From: Bacillota bacterium | GTDB taxonomy: Bacteria; Bacillota; Clostridia; Lachnospirales; Cellulosilyticaceae | Assembly: GCA_023410675.1 (NCBI GenBank) | Contig: JAEYPM010000014.1 | Span: 1 to 23,012 of the forward strand | Length of the DNA: 23,012 nt | Reading direction: 5' to 3' | Shown here: positions 7,420 through 14,940 of the stretch, piece by piece | Layout of the letters: the number at the start of each line of letters is the position of its first letter | Position numbering within the stretch: the stretch's first letter is position 1 | Position numbers and translations under genes: made by a program | The notes under the pieces: generated by a model | What the model saw: the letters and a program-made list of their open reading frames with translations, nothing else | Database searches by the model: none | What the model was told of the DNA's origin: nothing

Positions 7420-7438
7420 GGGTGTCACCACTTATACT

Positions 7439-7480
7439 AAAAGGACGCATAGACTTACTTTTCAGTCTATGCGTCCTTTT
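7439..7480. terminator. Terminator between the flavoprotein gene and the SLH protein gene
   Basis: A perfect 17-base stem (7439-7455 with 7464-7480) and an 8-base loop, with AAAA at one edge and TTTT at the other. It can stop both converging transcripts. Confidence 0.92.
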
Positions 7481-7511
7481 ACTTTTATCTCTTATTCTTT
7501 TTCTGTACGTT

Positions 7512-7577
7512 CTAAGTAGATAATCCAATCAACATCTCATTTTCATTGATCATATAGCCATTTGCTTTGAAATAAAA
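7512..7577 (-). pseudogene. Possible 3' scrap of a GNAT acetyltransferase gene
   Basis: Read leftward, about 21 residues FYFKANGYMINENEMLIGLS plus one end at a TAG. FYFKANGY resembles the A-x-x-FY-x-x-NGF ending of GNAT acetyltransferases. An in-frame stop immediately precedes it and no further homology is visible, so at best it is a remnant at the left edge of the GC-richer block. It may be coincidence. Confidence 0.2.
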
Positions 7578-7605
7578 CTATATTCTACTAATGATCCATG
7601 TAATG

Positions 7606-10600
7606 TTAGAACTGCGTTGCATCTGATTCCATGGTGAGCATGATGTATCGGTGAAGCATGGTAGAAAGCTCGCCACGGGTTGCACTGGATTTCGGATTAA
7701 ACTTGTTACCACTGCTGCCCCTCATGATCCCTGCTTGCTGCATAGCTGTGACAGCTGCCTGATAGGTACTTCCGATGTTAGGGGCATCTGCATAAGCTGA
7801 TTCGGAATGGATTTTAGGCAATGTGTAGCCAGTGGCGTTCGCAAAGTTTACGAAAATCACTGCGATTTCCTCACGAGTGATGGCACGATTTGGTTCAAAT
7901 TTGCCACTACCTGTGCCTCGTACGATGCCTTTTTCATATGCCCATTCAATATATGGGCTAAAATCACTATTTACTTTCACATCTGTAAAACTGCTTGTTG
8001 TGTACACTTTTGTGTCCACTTTCGCTAATCTGCCAAGGGCTGTCATGAGCATTCCTCTTGTCATGGCAGAGTTAGGCTCAAAGGTGTTTTTTGTTATGCC
8101 GTTAAGTAGTCCTATCCCCACTACATAGTCAATGGACTGTTTTGCCCAATGATTTGTAATGTCTATAAAGTTTGGTATTGACTCTATGTCGCCCATACCA
8201 AACGTTTGATCTGGTACGGTGCTTTTTGCACTGATAGGGTTAGAGCTAGAAGAGCCAGAATAACCTCCAGAACCCGAGCCTCCTTCAGAACCACTAGTAC
8301 CATCTTTAAGACGCCAGATGGCTGTAATTGTTACATGGTTCGCAGGCATAGTAAATGTTGTCACAGCCTTGGTGGAATTAGTGAGTGTCACACCATTTGC
8401 TCGCCAGCCATCAAAACTATAGTTATTACGGCTACCTGCATCTATCGTAACTTTCTCGCCTTGAACATAGCTACCTGCCCCAGTGGTTGCTGCATAACTG
8501 CCATTTACAGTAACAGCGTAAATTTTACTCTGTTTACTTAGTAGGGCACTTGCCTCATGGTCTGTGGTAACGTTCACCTTATTGTTGGTATAGGTATCAT
8601 CATCTACTTTTAGCGTAACGGTTTGATTTCCTGCTGGAAGCAAAAAGAAAAGCTTACCATCTTCAGTGGTGTATCTAGAGGCTCTGCCATAAATAGATGT
8701 TGGTTTAATGACCTCTGTAACATAAGTTTTTTGATTCACTCCATCAAGTGTCAGGGTGGTAAGATAAACTTGTGTGTCATCAATTTTTACAGTAGCACCA
8801 CCTGTGATGTTAAGTATATTATCTTGAGCAATGACATATTGCATGTCAAAAGCTGAGAAGAGGTTGACAACACCACCATTTATGTTAATATTGCCTGCAA
8901 GTAAAGCTGCATCATATTGTCCGTCTCCCATGGTAGAAGCACTTATTGTAGCTCCGTTAATGAAGATACCATATTCCTTAGATGCTTGTATCCCTACTCT
9001 CCTTCCTGTCTCTCCAATTGACGTAGCTGTTACATTTGCACCATTGTGGATAATTATGTCTCCAGCATAAGTGATAATACCTATTCTTCCAGTTGCTATT
9101 ATCTTACCGCTCAAGATATTCAAGTTTCCATTTGCAACCCTCAGTGCCTCTATGGAACTACTGGTGATTTCAAGGGTAAGTGTGCCGTTTCCACTTATAC
9201 TTAGAGCACCTTCACAGCTCAATGCACAGTCACTAGCACTGATCGTGACATCGCCACTATATACTAAATGTATTGTGTCAGTAGGCTGACAAACAATCCA
9301 TATGCCATTACTACTAACATAGTCGCTTGTCAATGTCAAGGTGGCTGTTTCCCTATCCCATGTCCAACCAGTGCCTGATTGATCATTTGCAAGGTTTTTA
9401 CCTACTTCGCCACCAATAACCATGGTACCTGAAATGCCAGAAGTCATCATATTTTTATACACCATCACCTCTTGATCATCAGTAGTTACATGATATAAAT
9501 CGAAATCTTCTACACTTACTTCTACAATCCCCTCTTTTTCCACGCTTAATAACTCAATCATCCATGTATCTCCTAAGCCAGAAAGCGTACCATATGATAC
9601 TTCTCCATCGCTGTTTTTAACTTTTATTTTATCCCATGTTAGTCCAGTCACATCTTGGCTAAAAGTCAATTCAATGCCTGTAGAATCAGTCTTTGTGCTT
9701 TCCCCTCCTATTTGCTGTGCTGCAAAGGTAATATCATAGTATTTGCTAAAGTAAGCTCCGTCCCAAGTGTAGGTGCCTGCTGAAATCTTGTTAGGATTAG
9801 GTTCATCGGTTGATTCTCCTACAACAATTTGTTCGTCTGTATCTATGATGATACCTCTATCCTTTATTTTATTTTTAAGACCGGATACATTGCATCCCTC
9901 TTCAAAAACAATTTTCCCGTTATTATTACCTGTTAGGATGGTTTTCTCATTTAGTATAAGCTGGTGAACTGAGCTGTCCGCCTTAAGAACTAAGGTGGAA
10001 TTATCTATAGATAAAGTAGCTTTACTCTCTGGAAAACTTGGGCGCATTTCTATGCCAGCACCATCCCCTTGGCATTCAGCTGTAACAATAGTTCCATTAA
10101 GGAGTTTTAACTCACTTTCAAGACCACTAAAACCACTAACCAAAACTGTTCTTACTCCCTTGTTTTTTAAGGATACATCACAGTTATCAAAAGTCAAGAA
10201 GTTGAAAAAAATACCTGTACCCCACCCATCTATTTCAAATGTAATGGTGCTTTCCTCAAAGATAACATCTCCTGCTATTCCTGATGCACTATTTCCTAAA
10301 TCGTTTCCTGAACTGGCAATCATTACATCGCATTCCTTAATCATCAGATTGTTACTGTTGGATAAGATGCCACACCAATAACTTTCTTTGCTATTAATAT
10401 GTAGCGATCCTCCTTGTATTTCCAATTCTGCACCAGTATTGATGACGATACCTAATCCACTTTTATTCTCAATATAAATGTTACAGTCCGTTGCATGTAA
10501 GCTTCCCACGATATAATTATCTTCGCTTATTATTATAAAAGCGATCCCATTAAGAATTAGGTCACCCGCTACTCTAAGTGCTTGTGTGACTGAATTGTCA

Positions 10601-11421
10601 CAGGAGATTCCCCCACCCCCATTGGCTGTCAGTTCTCTACCCGAAGGTATGGTTAGTCTACCATTCCCCCCAATGTTAATCATGCCACTTGAAGCAATTG
10701 AAAGCATGTGATTTGCCCCAACAATAACCTCATTTTCTATATAAAGTTCATCATTGATAACAATATTTGATGGTATGCCACTCTTTAAAGCGTTTTCCAA
10801 ATCTTCAGTTGTAGCAGGAGTAACTGTTGGCAGCGTATCATCATCCTTTATACCTTTGAATGAAAAAAGGCTAAGTGGATCATCTTCTGCAACAGTCACA
10901 GTAACAGTCGGCACGCTTATGCCTTGTGTCAGAGTAAGTCCTTCAGGTAAATCTAACGTTGGCGTAAAAACATAGTTTCCTGTCGTCTCACTGTCATATT
11001 CTTGATCAGCAACCCATGAATACACAGGGACTGTAGTTTGTTCCTGAATTTCCTGAATTTCCTGTGTTTCTGTCTGCACTTCTTCCTGATCTTCTAGTTC
11101 CTGTTCTTGGCTGCCTATGTTACTATCATTTTCATTTACAGTAGCAGTAATGTCAGAATCCGTATTAACAGTTACCATTTTTGTAACAGTAACTGCGAGC
11201 TTATCTGGCAAATTCAGTTCATCCTCTGTAGTACCAATTTCTACTTTCTGCGTTGCAATGTCCTCATCCAAATCCGCAAATGCAGTAATCCTACTACTAG
11301 TTATTAGTTCTGTATCAGCATCTAATTCCTGAGTATTGGCAAATGCCATTACCGGAAGCATAGTCACCACCATGCACACTGACAGAAACAGACTGCCTAT
11401 TTGCTTCCCTATTTGTTTCAT
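7606..11421 (-). CDS. Secreted SLH-domain surface protein with beta-helix regions
   Basis: 1271 residues. A signal peptide (1-29, basic start, hydrophobic core, AFA-NT cleavage) is followed by an E/Q-rich stretch (100-130), an Ig-like module (129-180), a Gly/Asn-rich repeat region that looks like a right-handed beta-helix (about 205-530), a second Ig-like module (about 555-655), a second beta-helix opening with a GTGWTWDRETATLTL block like the Cthe_2159-type carbohydrate-binding family (about 665-890), an InlB-type repeat (about 966-1036, YSFDGW and FTMPANHVTITAIW), a Ser/Gly linker (1040-1065) and three SLH domains (about 1083-1255, with TRGM, TREE and TRGE motifs). SLH domains bind pyruvylated cell-wall polymers, so the protein should be displayed outside the wall, perhaps to bind polysaccharide or host surface. 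No catalytic residues are recognisable. AGGAGGG lies about 12 bases before the ATG. Confidence 0.9.
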   Translation of the reverse strand: MKQIGKQIGSLFLSVCMVVTMLPVMAFANTQELDADTELITSSRITAFADLDEDIATQKVEIGTTEDELNLPDKLAVTVTKMVTVNTDSDITATVNENDSNIGSQEQELEDQEEVQTETQEIQEIQEQTTVPVYSWVADQEYDSETTGNYVFTPTLDLPEGLTLTQGISVPTVTVTVAEDDPLSLFSFKGIKDDDTLPTVTPATTEDLENALKSGIPSNIVINDELYIENEVIVGANHMLSIASSGMINIGGNGRLTIPSGRELTANGGGGISCDNSVTQALRVAGDLILNGIAFIIISEDNYIVGSLHATDCNIYIENKSGLGIVINTGAELEIQGGSLHINSKESYWCGILSNSNNLMIKECDVMIASSGNDLGNSASGIAGDVIFEESTITFEIDGWGTGIFFNFLTFDNCDVSLKNKGVRTVLVSGFSGLESELKLLNGTIVTAECQGDGAGIEMRPSFPESKATLSIDNSTLVLKADSSVHQLILNEKTILTGNNNGKIVFEEGCNVSGLKNKIKDRGIIIDTDEQIVVGESTDEPNPNKISAGTYTWDGAYFSKYYDITFAAQQIGGESTKTDSTGIELTFSQDVTGLTWDKIKVKNSDGEVSYGTLSGLGDTWMIELLSVEKEGIVEVSVEDFDLYHVTTDDQEVMVYKNMMTSGISGTMVIGGEVGKNLANDQSGTGWTWDRETATLTLTSDYVSSNGIWIVCQPTDTIHLVYSGDVTISASDCALSCEGALSISGNGTLTLEITSSSIEALRVANGNLNILSGKIIATGRIGIITYAGDIIIHNGANVTATSIGETGRRVGIQASKEYGIFINGATISASTMGDGQYDAALLAGNININGGVVNLFSAFDMQYVIAQDNILNITGGATVKIDDTQVYLTTLTLDGVNQKTYVTEVIKPTSIYGRASRYTTEDGKLFFLLPAGNQTVTLKVDDDTYTNNKVNVTTDHEASALLSKQSKIYAVTVNGSYAATTGAGSYVQGEKVTIDAGSRNNYSFDGWRANGVTLTNSTKAVTTFTMPANHVTITAIWRLKDGTSGSEGGSGSGGYSGSSSSNPISAKSTVPDQTFGMGDIESIPNFIDITNHWAKQSIDYVVGIGLLNGITKNTFEPNSAMTRGMLMTALGRLAKVDTKVYTTSSFTDVKVNSDFSPYIEWAYEKGIVRGTGSGKFEPNRAITREEIAVIFVNFANATGYTLPKIHSESAYADAPNIGSTYQAAVTAMQQAGIMRGSSGNKFNPKSSATRGELSTMLHRYIMLTMESDATQF

Positions 11422-11578
11422 GTTCTCTTATTCCCTCCTCATTCTAAGCTTTATACTTAGATCCTGTTTCGTTTGTTAGCCTTTCCATAAAACTCATCAT
11501 GGCTTAGTTAATGCCACTAACGATTCATGGTGTGTTTTGGTCTTTTCAGCTCCTACAGCACAATATCTCGCACCAGTA

Positions 11579-12130
11579 TCATTCTTCCTGTATGGTGTCA
11601 TTCTTCTTTCTGTCAGGCGGGATTATCAGTGTCAACTTGATCAATTCTTCCATGTCAATCGTCAAGATATCACCAAAAAATAGATTTTCTCCATCCGTGC
11701 TGATCAGCTGTAAAACCCCTGGTTCTTTCAGCGGACTGTAGCGGATGGTGCTTAGCCAGTATTCCATGTTCAGCGTAAGGATACTACCACTTCTCATTTC
11801 CATGCAGAGTTGCCCATTTCCTAAGGGACTAATATACTGAATGCCCATACTGCCATCTAGGTTACGAATTGCTCTGTCTATGGCTTCCCTTGCAGAAATC
11901 TCAAGTGTAAAATGGGTTCCCGTGTCAAAAATAATCTTTGATCCATCTGTTACAGCAGAATAAAATATCTCATCGTTACTAAGGTCATAGTACCTGTTTG
12001 TACATAGTCGATTTGCCATACTAAGATCCAGAATACTTCCACTACCAAATTCGATATGTAGCTGGTAATGGTCAAGAGGCACCACTGTGCGAATGATGGG
12101 AACCTTGTCTTTATGATTATTGCCCGCCAT
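11579..12130 (-). CDS. Protein with two tandem DUF2442 units
   Basis: A 183-residue soluble protein built from two related units. Unit 1 (about 10-85) runs IRTVVPLDHYQLHIEF, GSILDLSMANRL, then a DGSKIIFDTG turn. Unit 2 (about 98-170) runs IQYISPLGNGQLCMEM, GSILTLNMEYWL, then a DGENLFFGD turn. This is the pattern of DUF2442, normally about 80 residues and usually found alone, often near toxin-antitoxin or regulatory genes; its function is unknown. I chose the ATG at 12130 because AAAGGAGG stands 7 bases before it; a frame start 21 bases upstream overlaps that site. It lies between the LuxR-type regulator and the surface protein gene, all on the minus strand, which suggests a role in the same regulated surface locus. 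No signal peptide or membrane segment. Confidence 0.75.
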   Translation of the reverse strand: MAGNNHKDKVPIIRTVVPLDHYQLHIEFGSGSILDLSMANRLCTNRYYDLSNDEIFYSAVTDGSKIIFDTGTHFTLEISAREAIDRAIRNLDGSMGIQYISPLGNGQLCMEMRSGSILTLNMEYWLSTIRYSPLKEPGVLQLISTDGENLFFGDILTIDMEELIKLTLIIPPDRKKNDTIQEE

Positions 12131-12170
12131 ATATCTTCCTCCTTTCACCATATTTATTGTGCTTGGGCAT

Positions 12171-12203
12171 AAAAATACACCCTAATTTTTATTTTAGAGT
12201 GTA
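12171..12203 (-). terminator. Terminator after the LuxR-type regulator
   Basis: Read leftward, TACACTCTAA (12194-12203) pairs with TTAGGGTGTA (12176-12185) through one G-U pair, with an 8-base loop, followed by a T-run (12171-12175). It separates the regulator transcript from the DUF2442 and surface-protein genes; the latter must use a promoter overlapping or following this element, or partial readthrough. Confidence 0.7.
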
Positions 12204-12234
12204 GTATAATTTTTTTATATTGGCTGGTGGCCAT

Positions 12235-13872
12235 TTATTTTTTTGCTCCTACATCTTTTAATAACTCTCTAGAGGATACTCCCTGTTTATTTAAAACATT
12301 GCTCACAGTAGCCTTTACTGTGGAGAAGGATACATTTAGTCTTTTGGCAATCTCCTTATTGGTCAAGCCCTCTTTTAGCAGTAACAACACATCCTTTTCT
12401 CTTGGTGTTAACTCCTTTTTCATGAATGTCGAAAGGCCTTGTTCAAGCTTTAGTGAAAGGGCTACGATTCTTTCCTTATCTTTTTTGTCACAGTCAGCAT
12501 CCATCAGTAACTTTTTAATGCCATTGTAGTTCTCTGCAAAGGGCAATAGAATATCATCGGTCAGAGCCATATCCAATGCATTGTTTAAGGCCTTTAGTGC
12601 TTGAGTGTATTTTCCCATCTTCTCAAATGCCTGAGTGCGGTATAGATTGATATAGACCTTAGGTAATAAATTAGGAAAGATGGATGAAATGCTTAGGGCA
12701 AATTCACTTACGCCAAGTAGCTTCTGATATTCTCCTCTCTCCAGCAAGATGCGTCCATAAATGATATGTGCAAAGGGCTGAGTCATGATGACTAGCCTCT
12801 TGTCCCCTACCTCTCCTTGTGCAAGCCATGGCGTAATCTCATCTCCACGTCCAAGGAGTAAGTAGAGAAACCCATAGACTAAGTCCAATGTATAGCGACA
12901 TAAGTCATCTGTATTCTGTCTTGAACGCTCTAACAAAGATTCTAGTGCATTATGTAGCATGGCTTTGTCTCCTCGCATGAGGGCAATACGTGCCAAAAGG
13001 AATAGTCCGCACTGGTAGATACTGTTTTGTCGTTTACTATCAGCCACGAACATGGCCTTATGACAAAGGATTTCTGCTTCGTCTAGTTCCCCCTCCATCA
13101 GATAAGCCTCTGCACGCATGATGATTTCTGCTCCGCTACCATGCCCTTCCGTCAAAGCATAATAAATTGGCATGCTCTCATCCATTTGTGTTAACTCTTC
13201 CTTGAGTTTTCCGCTTTCTCTCCAGAACATATAGAGTACTGAAGGTGCACCAAAAGTCCATGTGCTTTTGACATTAATAAGTGTCGCAGGTCCCCCAATG
13301 AGCTTTAGTGCCTTTTGGTGTCTTTCACTCATACTGTCTATTTGGTTATACTCTAGGAAAGAAAGAAGCAGCTCCATTTCTCCTAAAAGCTTGTTCTTTT
13401 GTGCATCAGAGAGATGACTCTCTTTAATGACCTGATGGATTTCCTCTTTCATAGCAAGAAGCCTTTGATTTTCATGAATAAAGAACAGGGTTAGTGCCAA
13501 TGGTACCATAGCATTTGGATATTTGCACTTAATCTCAAAGGGGGTATTCTCCATAATGTCTAAAATCATGGGTTTTGTGTGCTCATCTACCACATCCGCA
13601 ATATCATAACTGGTTAAAGGTAAGGCAAATAGACGTTCCCAATCACCCGAAAGATAGTAAAAACGTAGGGTGTTCACCCGATCACCTACCTGCTCCGGCA
13701 GCTCCCCTCCAGCCAGGTAGATCTTCTTTTGTTTTTCCTCTGAAAGTAGCTGAAACTGATCCCTTAAGAAATAATGAAAGAGTGTGTGCAGGTAATACCT
13801 TCGACTTTCCCAGTCAAAATGGACAAACGCTCTTTTCCCCTGCAACAGCTGCTGAGTTTTCTTGGCACTCAT
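12235..13872 (-). CDS. C-terminal half of a split LAL/MalT-like LuxR-family regulator
   Basis: 545 residues from the first ATG; the same frame is open back to 13962, where a TGA divides it from the N-terminal half. The middle is helical and repeat-rich (TPR-like, about 100-460), as in MalT and other large ATP-binding LuxR regulators, where it binds the inducer. The last ~65 residues are a LuxR helix-turn-helix (LTPREKDVLLLLKEGLTNKEIA, then VSFSTVKATVSNVLNKQGV). There is no ribosome site before the ATG at 13872, so this half is unlikely to be made separately. It continues smoothly from the upstream half (KRLTDHERDFLTAIS and SIFPRFSLEQA are typical at this point of the family). By itself it would bind DNA without the ATPase control domain. 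A gene ruined by a single point mutation is the simplest reading. Confidence 0.8.
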   Translation of the reverse strand: MSAKKTQQLLQGKRAFVHFDWESRRYYLHTLFHYFLRDQFQLLSEEKQKKIYLAGGELPEQVGDRVNTLRFYYLSGDWERLFALPLTSYDIADVVDEHTKPMILDIMENTPFEIKCKYPNAMVPLALTLFFIHENQRLLAMKEEIHQVIKESHLSDAQKNKLLGEMELLLSFLEYNQIDSMSERHQKALKLIGGPATLINVKSTWTFGAPSVLYMFWRESGKLKEELTQMDESMPIYYALTEGHGSGAEIIMRAEAYLMEGELDEAEILCHKAMFVADSKRQNSIYQCGLFLLARIALMRGDKAMLHNALESLLERSRQNTDDLCRYTLDLVYGFLYLLLGRGDEITPWLAQGEVGDKRLVIMTQPFAHIIYGRILLERGEYQKLLGVSEFALSISSIFPNLLPKVYINLYRTQAFEKMGKYTQALKALNNALDMALTDDILLPFAENYNGIKKLLMDADCDKKDKERIVALSLKLEQGLSTFMKKELTPREKDVLLLLKEGLTNKEIAKRLNVSFSTVKATVSNVLNKQGVSSRELLKDVGAKK

Positions 13873-13962
13873 GCCAGAGAAGGCTGTAGCCTGTTCTAGC
13901 GAAAAACGAGGAAAGATGGAAATTGCGGTTAGAAAGTCTCGTTCATGGTCAGTCAGACGTTT

Positions 13963-14691
13963 TCATAGGGCACTACGAATCATATTCTGTATGCTTCCTC
14001 CTTCAAAGCGTCCGTTATCGATAAAGGTCAGTAGCTGAAGGTATAGTGCCATAACCCAGCCCTCAGTAATCTGCTGTACCTCATCCAGTTGAATAGGCGT
14101 CAAAAGAACACCTGCCTGGCGGTAATAGGCGTTAATATCCTCAGGCTGAAAGGTAAATACTGATTCTCTCAAGATTAAAAAACAGCTGTTTTCTGACATG
14201 GCTAACTGTTCCTGTGAAGAAAGGACCTGGGTAGCCGCTACCACGTGAAGAGACTTGCCTCTATGTTTTGAAAGTGCAGTTAGAAATATGCCTGCATTCG
14301 GCAGTTTCCATGCTGCAAAGTCATCCAGTATTAAATAGGTTTCTTCTAAGCAACAAAGACTTTTGAAAATGTTTTCAATTTCCCAAACTGTATCCTCATT
14401 TGGTGGTCCTACCACCATTAGCTTCTCTGCACTTTCTGAATCAAACTGCCTAATTAGCCCACAGAAGGCTTTCCATGAAGTATTTAGAGGTTCCTCAGAA
14501 AAAGTATGCCAAATAACCTTCGTGGTTTCTGAAATCTGAGTATCAAAAAAATGATGTAAGGCTGTAGTCTTGCCAAATCCGGAGGGAGCCTCTACTAGCG
14601 TTAGGGGATACGCCTTGATGGCATTTAATCGGTCCATTAGCCGTTTTGGAAAAAATAACGTTTCTGGTTTTATTTGTTTGGTTCGTGCCAT
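13963..14691 (-). CDS. N-terminal ATPase half of a split LAL/MalT-like LuxR-family regulator
   Basis: 242 residues, ending at TGA (13963-13965). This is the STAND-type ATPase domain: Walker A in EAPSGFGKTTAL (about 34-45), Walker B in TYLILDDF (about 118-125), and a winged-helix region beginning at EGWVMALYLQLL. In full-length relatives (about 800-900 residues) the ATPase is fused to a helical repeat region and a C-terminal LuxR helix-turn-helix; those parts continue in the same frame beyond the stop, which would give about 817 residues. The ATG at 14691 is chosen because GGAGG lies 6 bases before it, and because the promoter -10 box covers the alternative start at 14724. Made alone, this half has no DNA-binding domain. 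Confidence 0.8.
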   Translation of the reverse strand: MARTKQIKPETLFFPKRLMDRLNAIKAYPLTLVEAPSGFGKTTALHHFFDTQISETTKVIWHTFSEEPLNTSWKAFCGLIRQFDSESAEKLMVVGPPNEDTVWEIENIFKSLCCLEETYLILDDFAAWKLPNAGIFLTALSKHRGKSLHVVAATQVLSSQEQLAMSENSCFLILRESVFTFQPEDINAYYRQAGVLLTPIQLDEVQQITEGWVMALYLQLLTFIDNGRFEGGSIQNMIRSAL

Positions 14692-14722
14692 ACTTTCCCT
14701 CCAATCTATTCTCTTGTAATTC

Positions 14723-14751
14723 ATTATATTTTATCTTACATAAATATTCAA
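14723..14751 (-). promoter_or_regulatory. Promoter of the LuxR-type regulator
   Basis: Read leftward, TTGAAT (14746-14751) and TATAAT (14723-14728) are exactly 17 bases apart, about 32 bases before the ATG at 14691. The promoter looks intact although the gene is interrupted. Confidence 0.75.
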
Positions 14752-14872
14752 TTAAATTAAGTATTTATGTCATTAAATGTAGCCCTTTAATGCTCTCCTC
14801 TGTATAAAATCATCTGCTTTTGTTGATCGGTTACTCTTTAGAAACATGACTGTAGGATAAGCTGTAGGGTAA

Positions 14873-14905
14873 TAAAAAAGCTGTAGGACGTATCATCCTA
14901 CAGCT
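14873..14905 (-). terminator. Terminator of the gdpP-rplI-dnaB transcript
   Basis: Read leftward, AGCTGTAGGA (14896-14905) and TCCTACAGCT (14879-14888) form a perfect 10-base stem with a 7-base loop, followed by a T-run (14873-14878). Confidence 0.92.
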
Positions 14906-14940
14906 AAAACATCTTTTTTATTACGCTAGGCATCTTCATA

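Noticed and set aside
7439..7480. Strong inverted repeat as a transposon end or attachment site
   Set aside because: The perfect stem with A/T edges between converging genes is a normal bidirectional terminator.
9995..10381. 128-residue plus-strand frame within the SLH protein region
   Set aside because: Lies wholly antisense to the signal-peptide/SLH gene, has no ribosome site and low-complexity S/L/P-rich composition; the same holds for the other plus-strand frames between 7800 and 11332.
13575..13889. 104-residue plus-strand frame opposite the LuxR-type regulator
   Set aside because: Antisense shadow with no recognisable domain and no ribosome site; the minus-strand frame has clear family motifs.
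13963..13963. Frameshift as cause of the split regulator
   Set aside because: Both halves are in the same frame (14691 to 12235 divides evenly by three), so the break is a stop codon, not an indel.
13963..13965. TGA as selenocysteine codon
   Set aside because: The protein family has no selenocysteine, the residue lies in a helical linker, and no SECIS-like hairpin is evident directly after the TGA.
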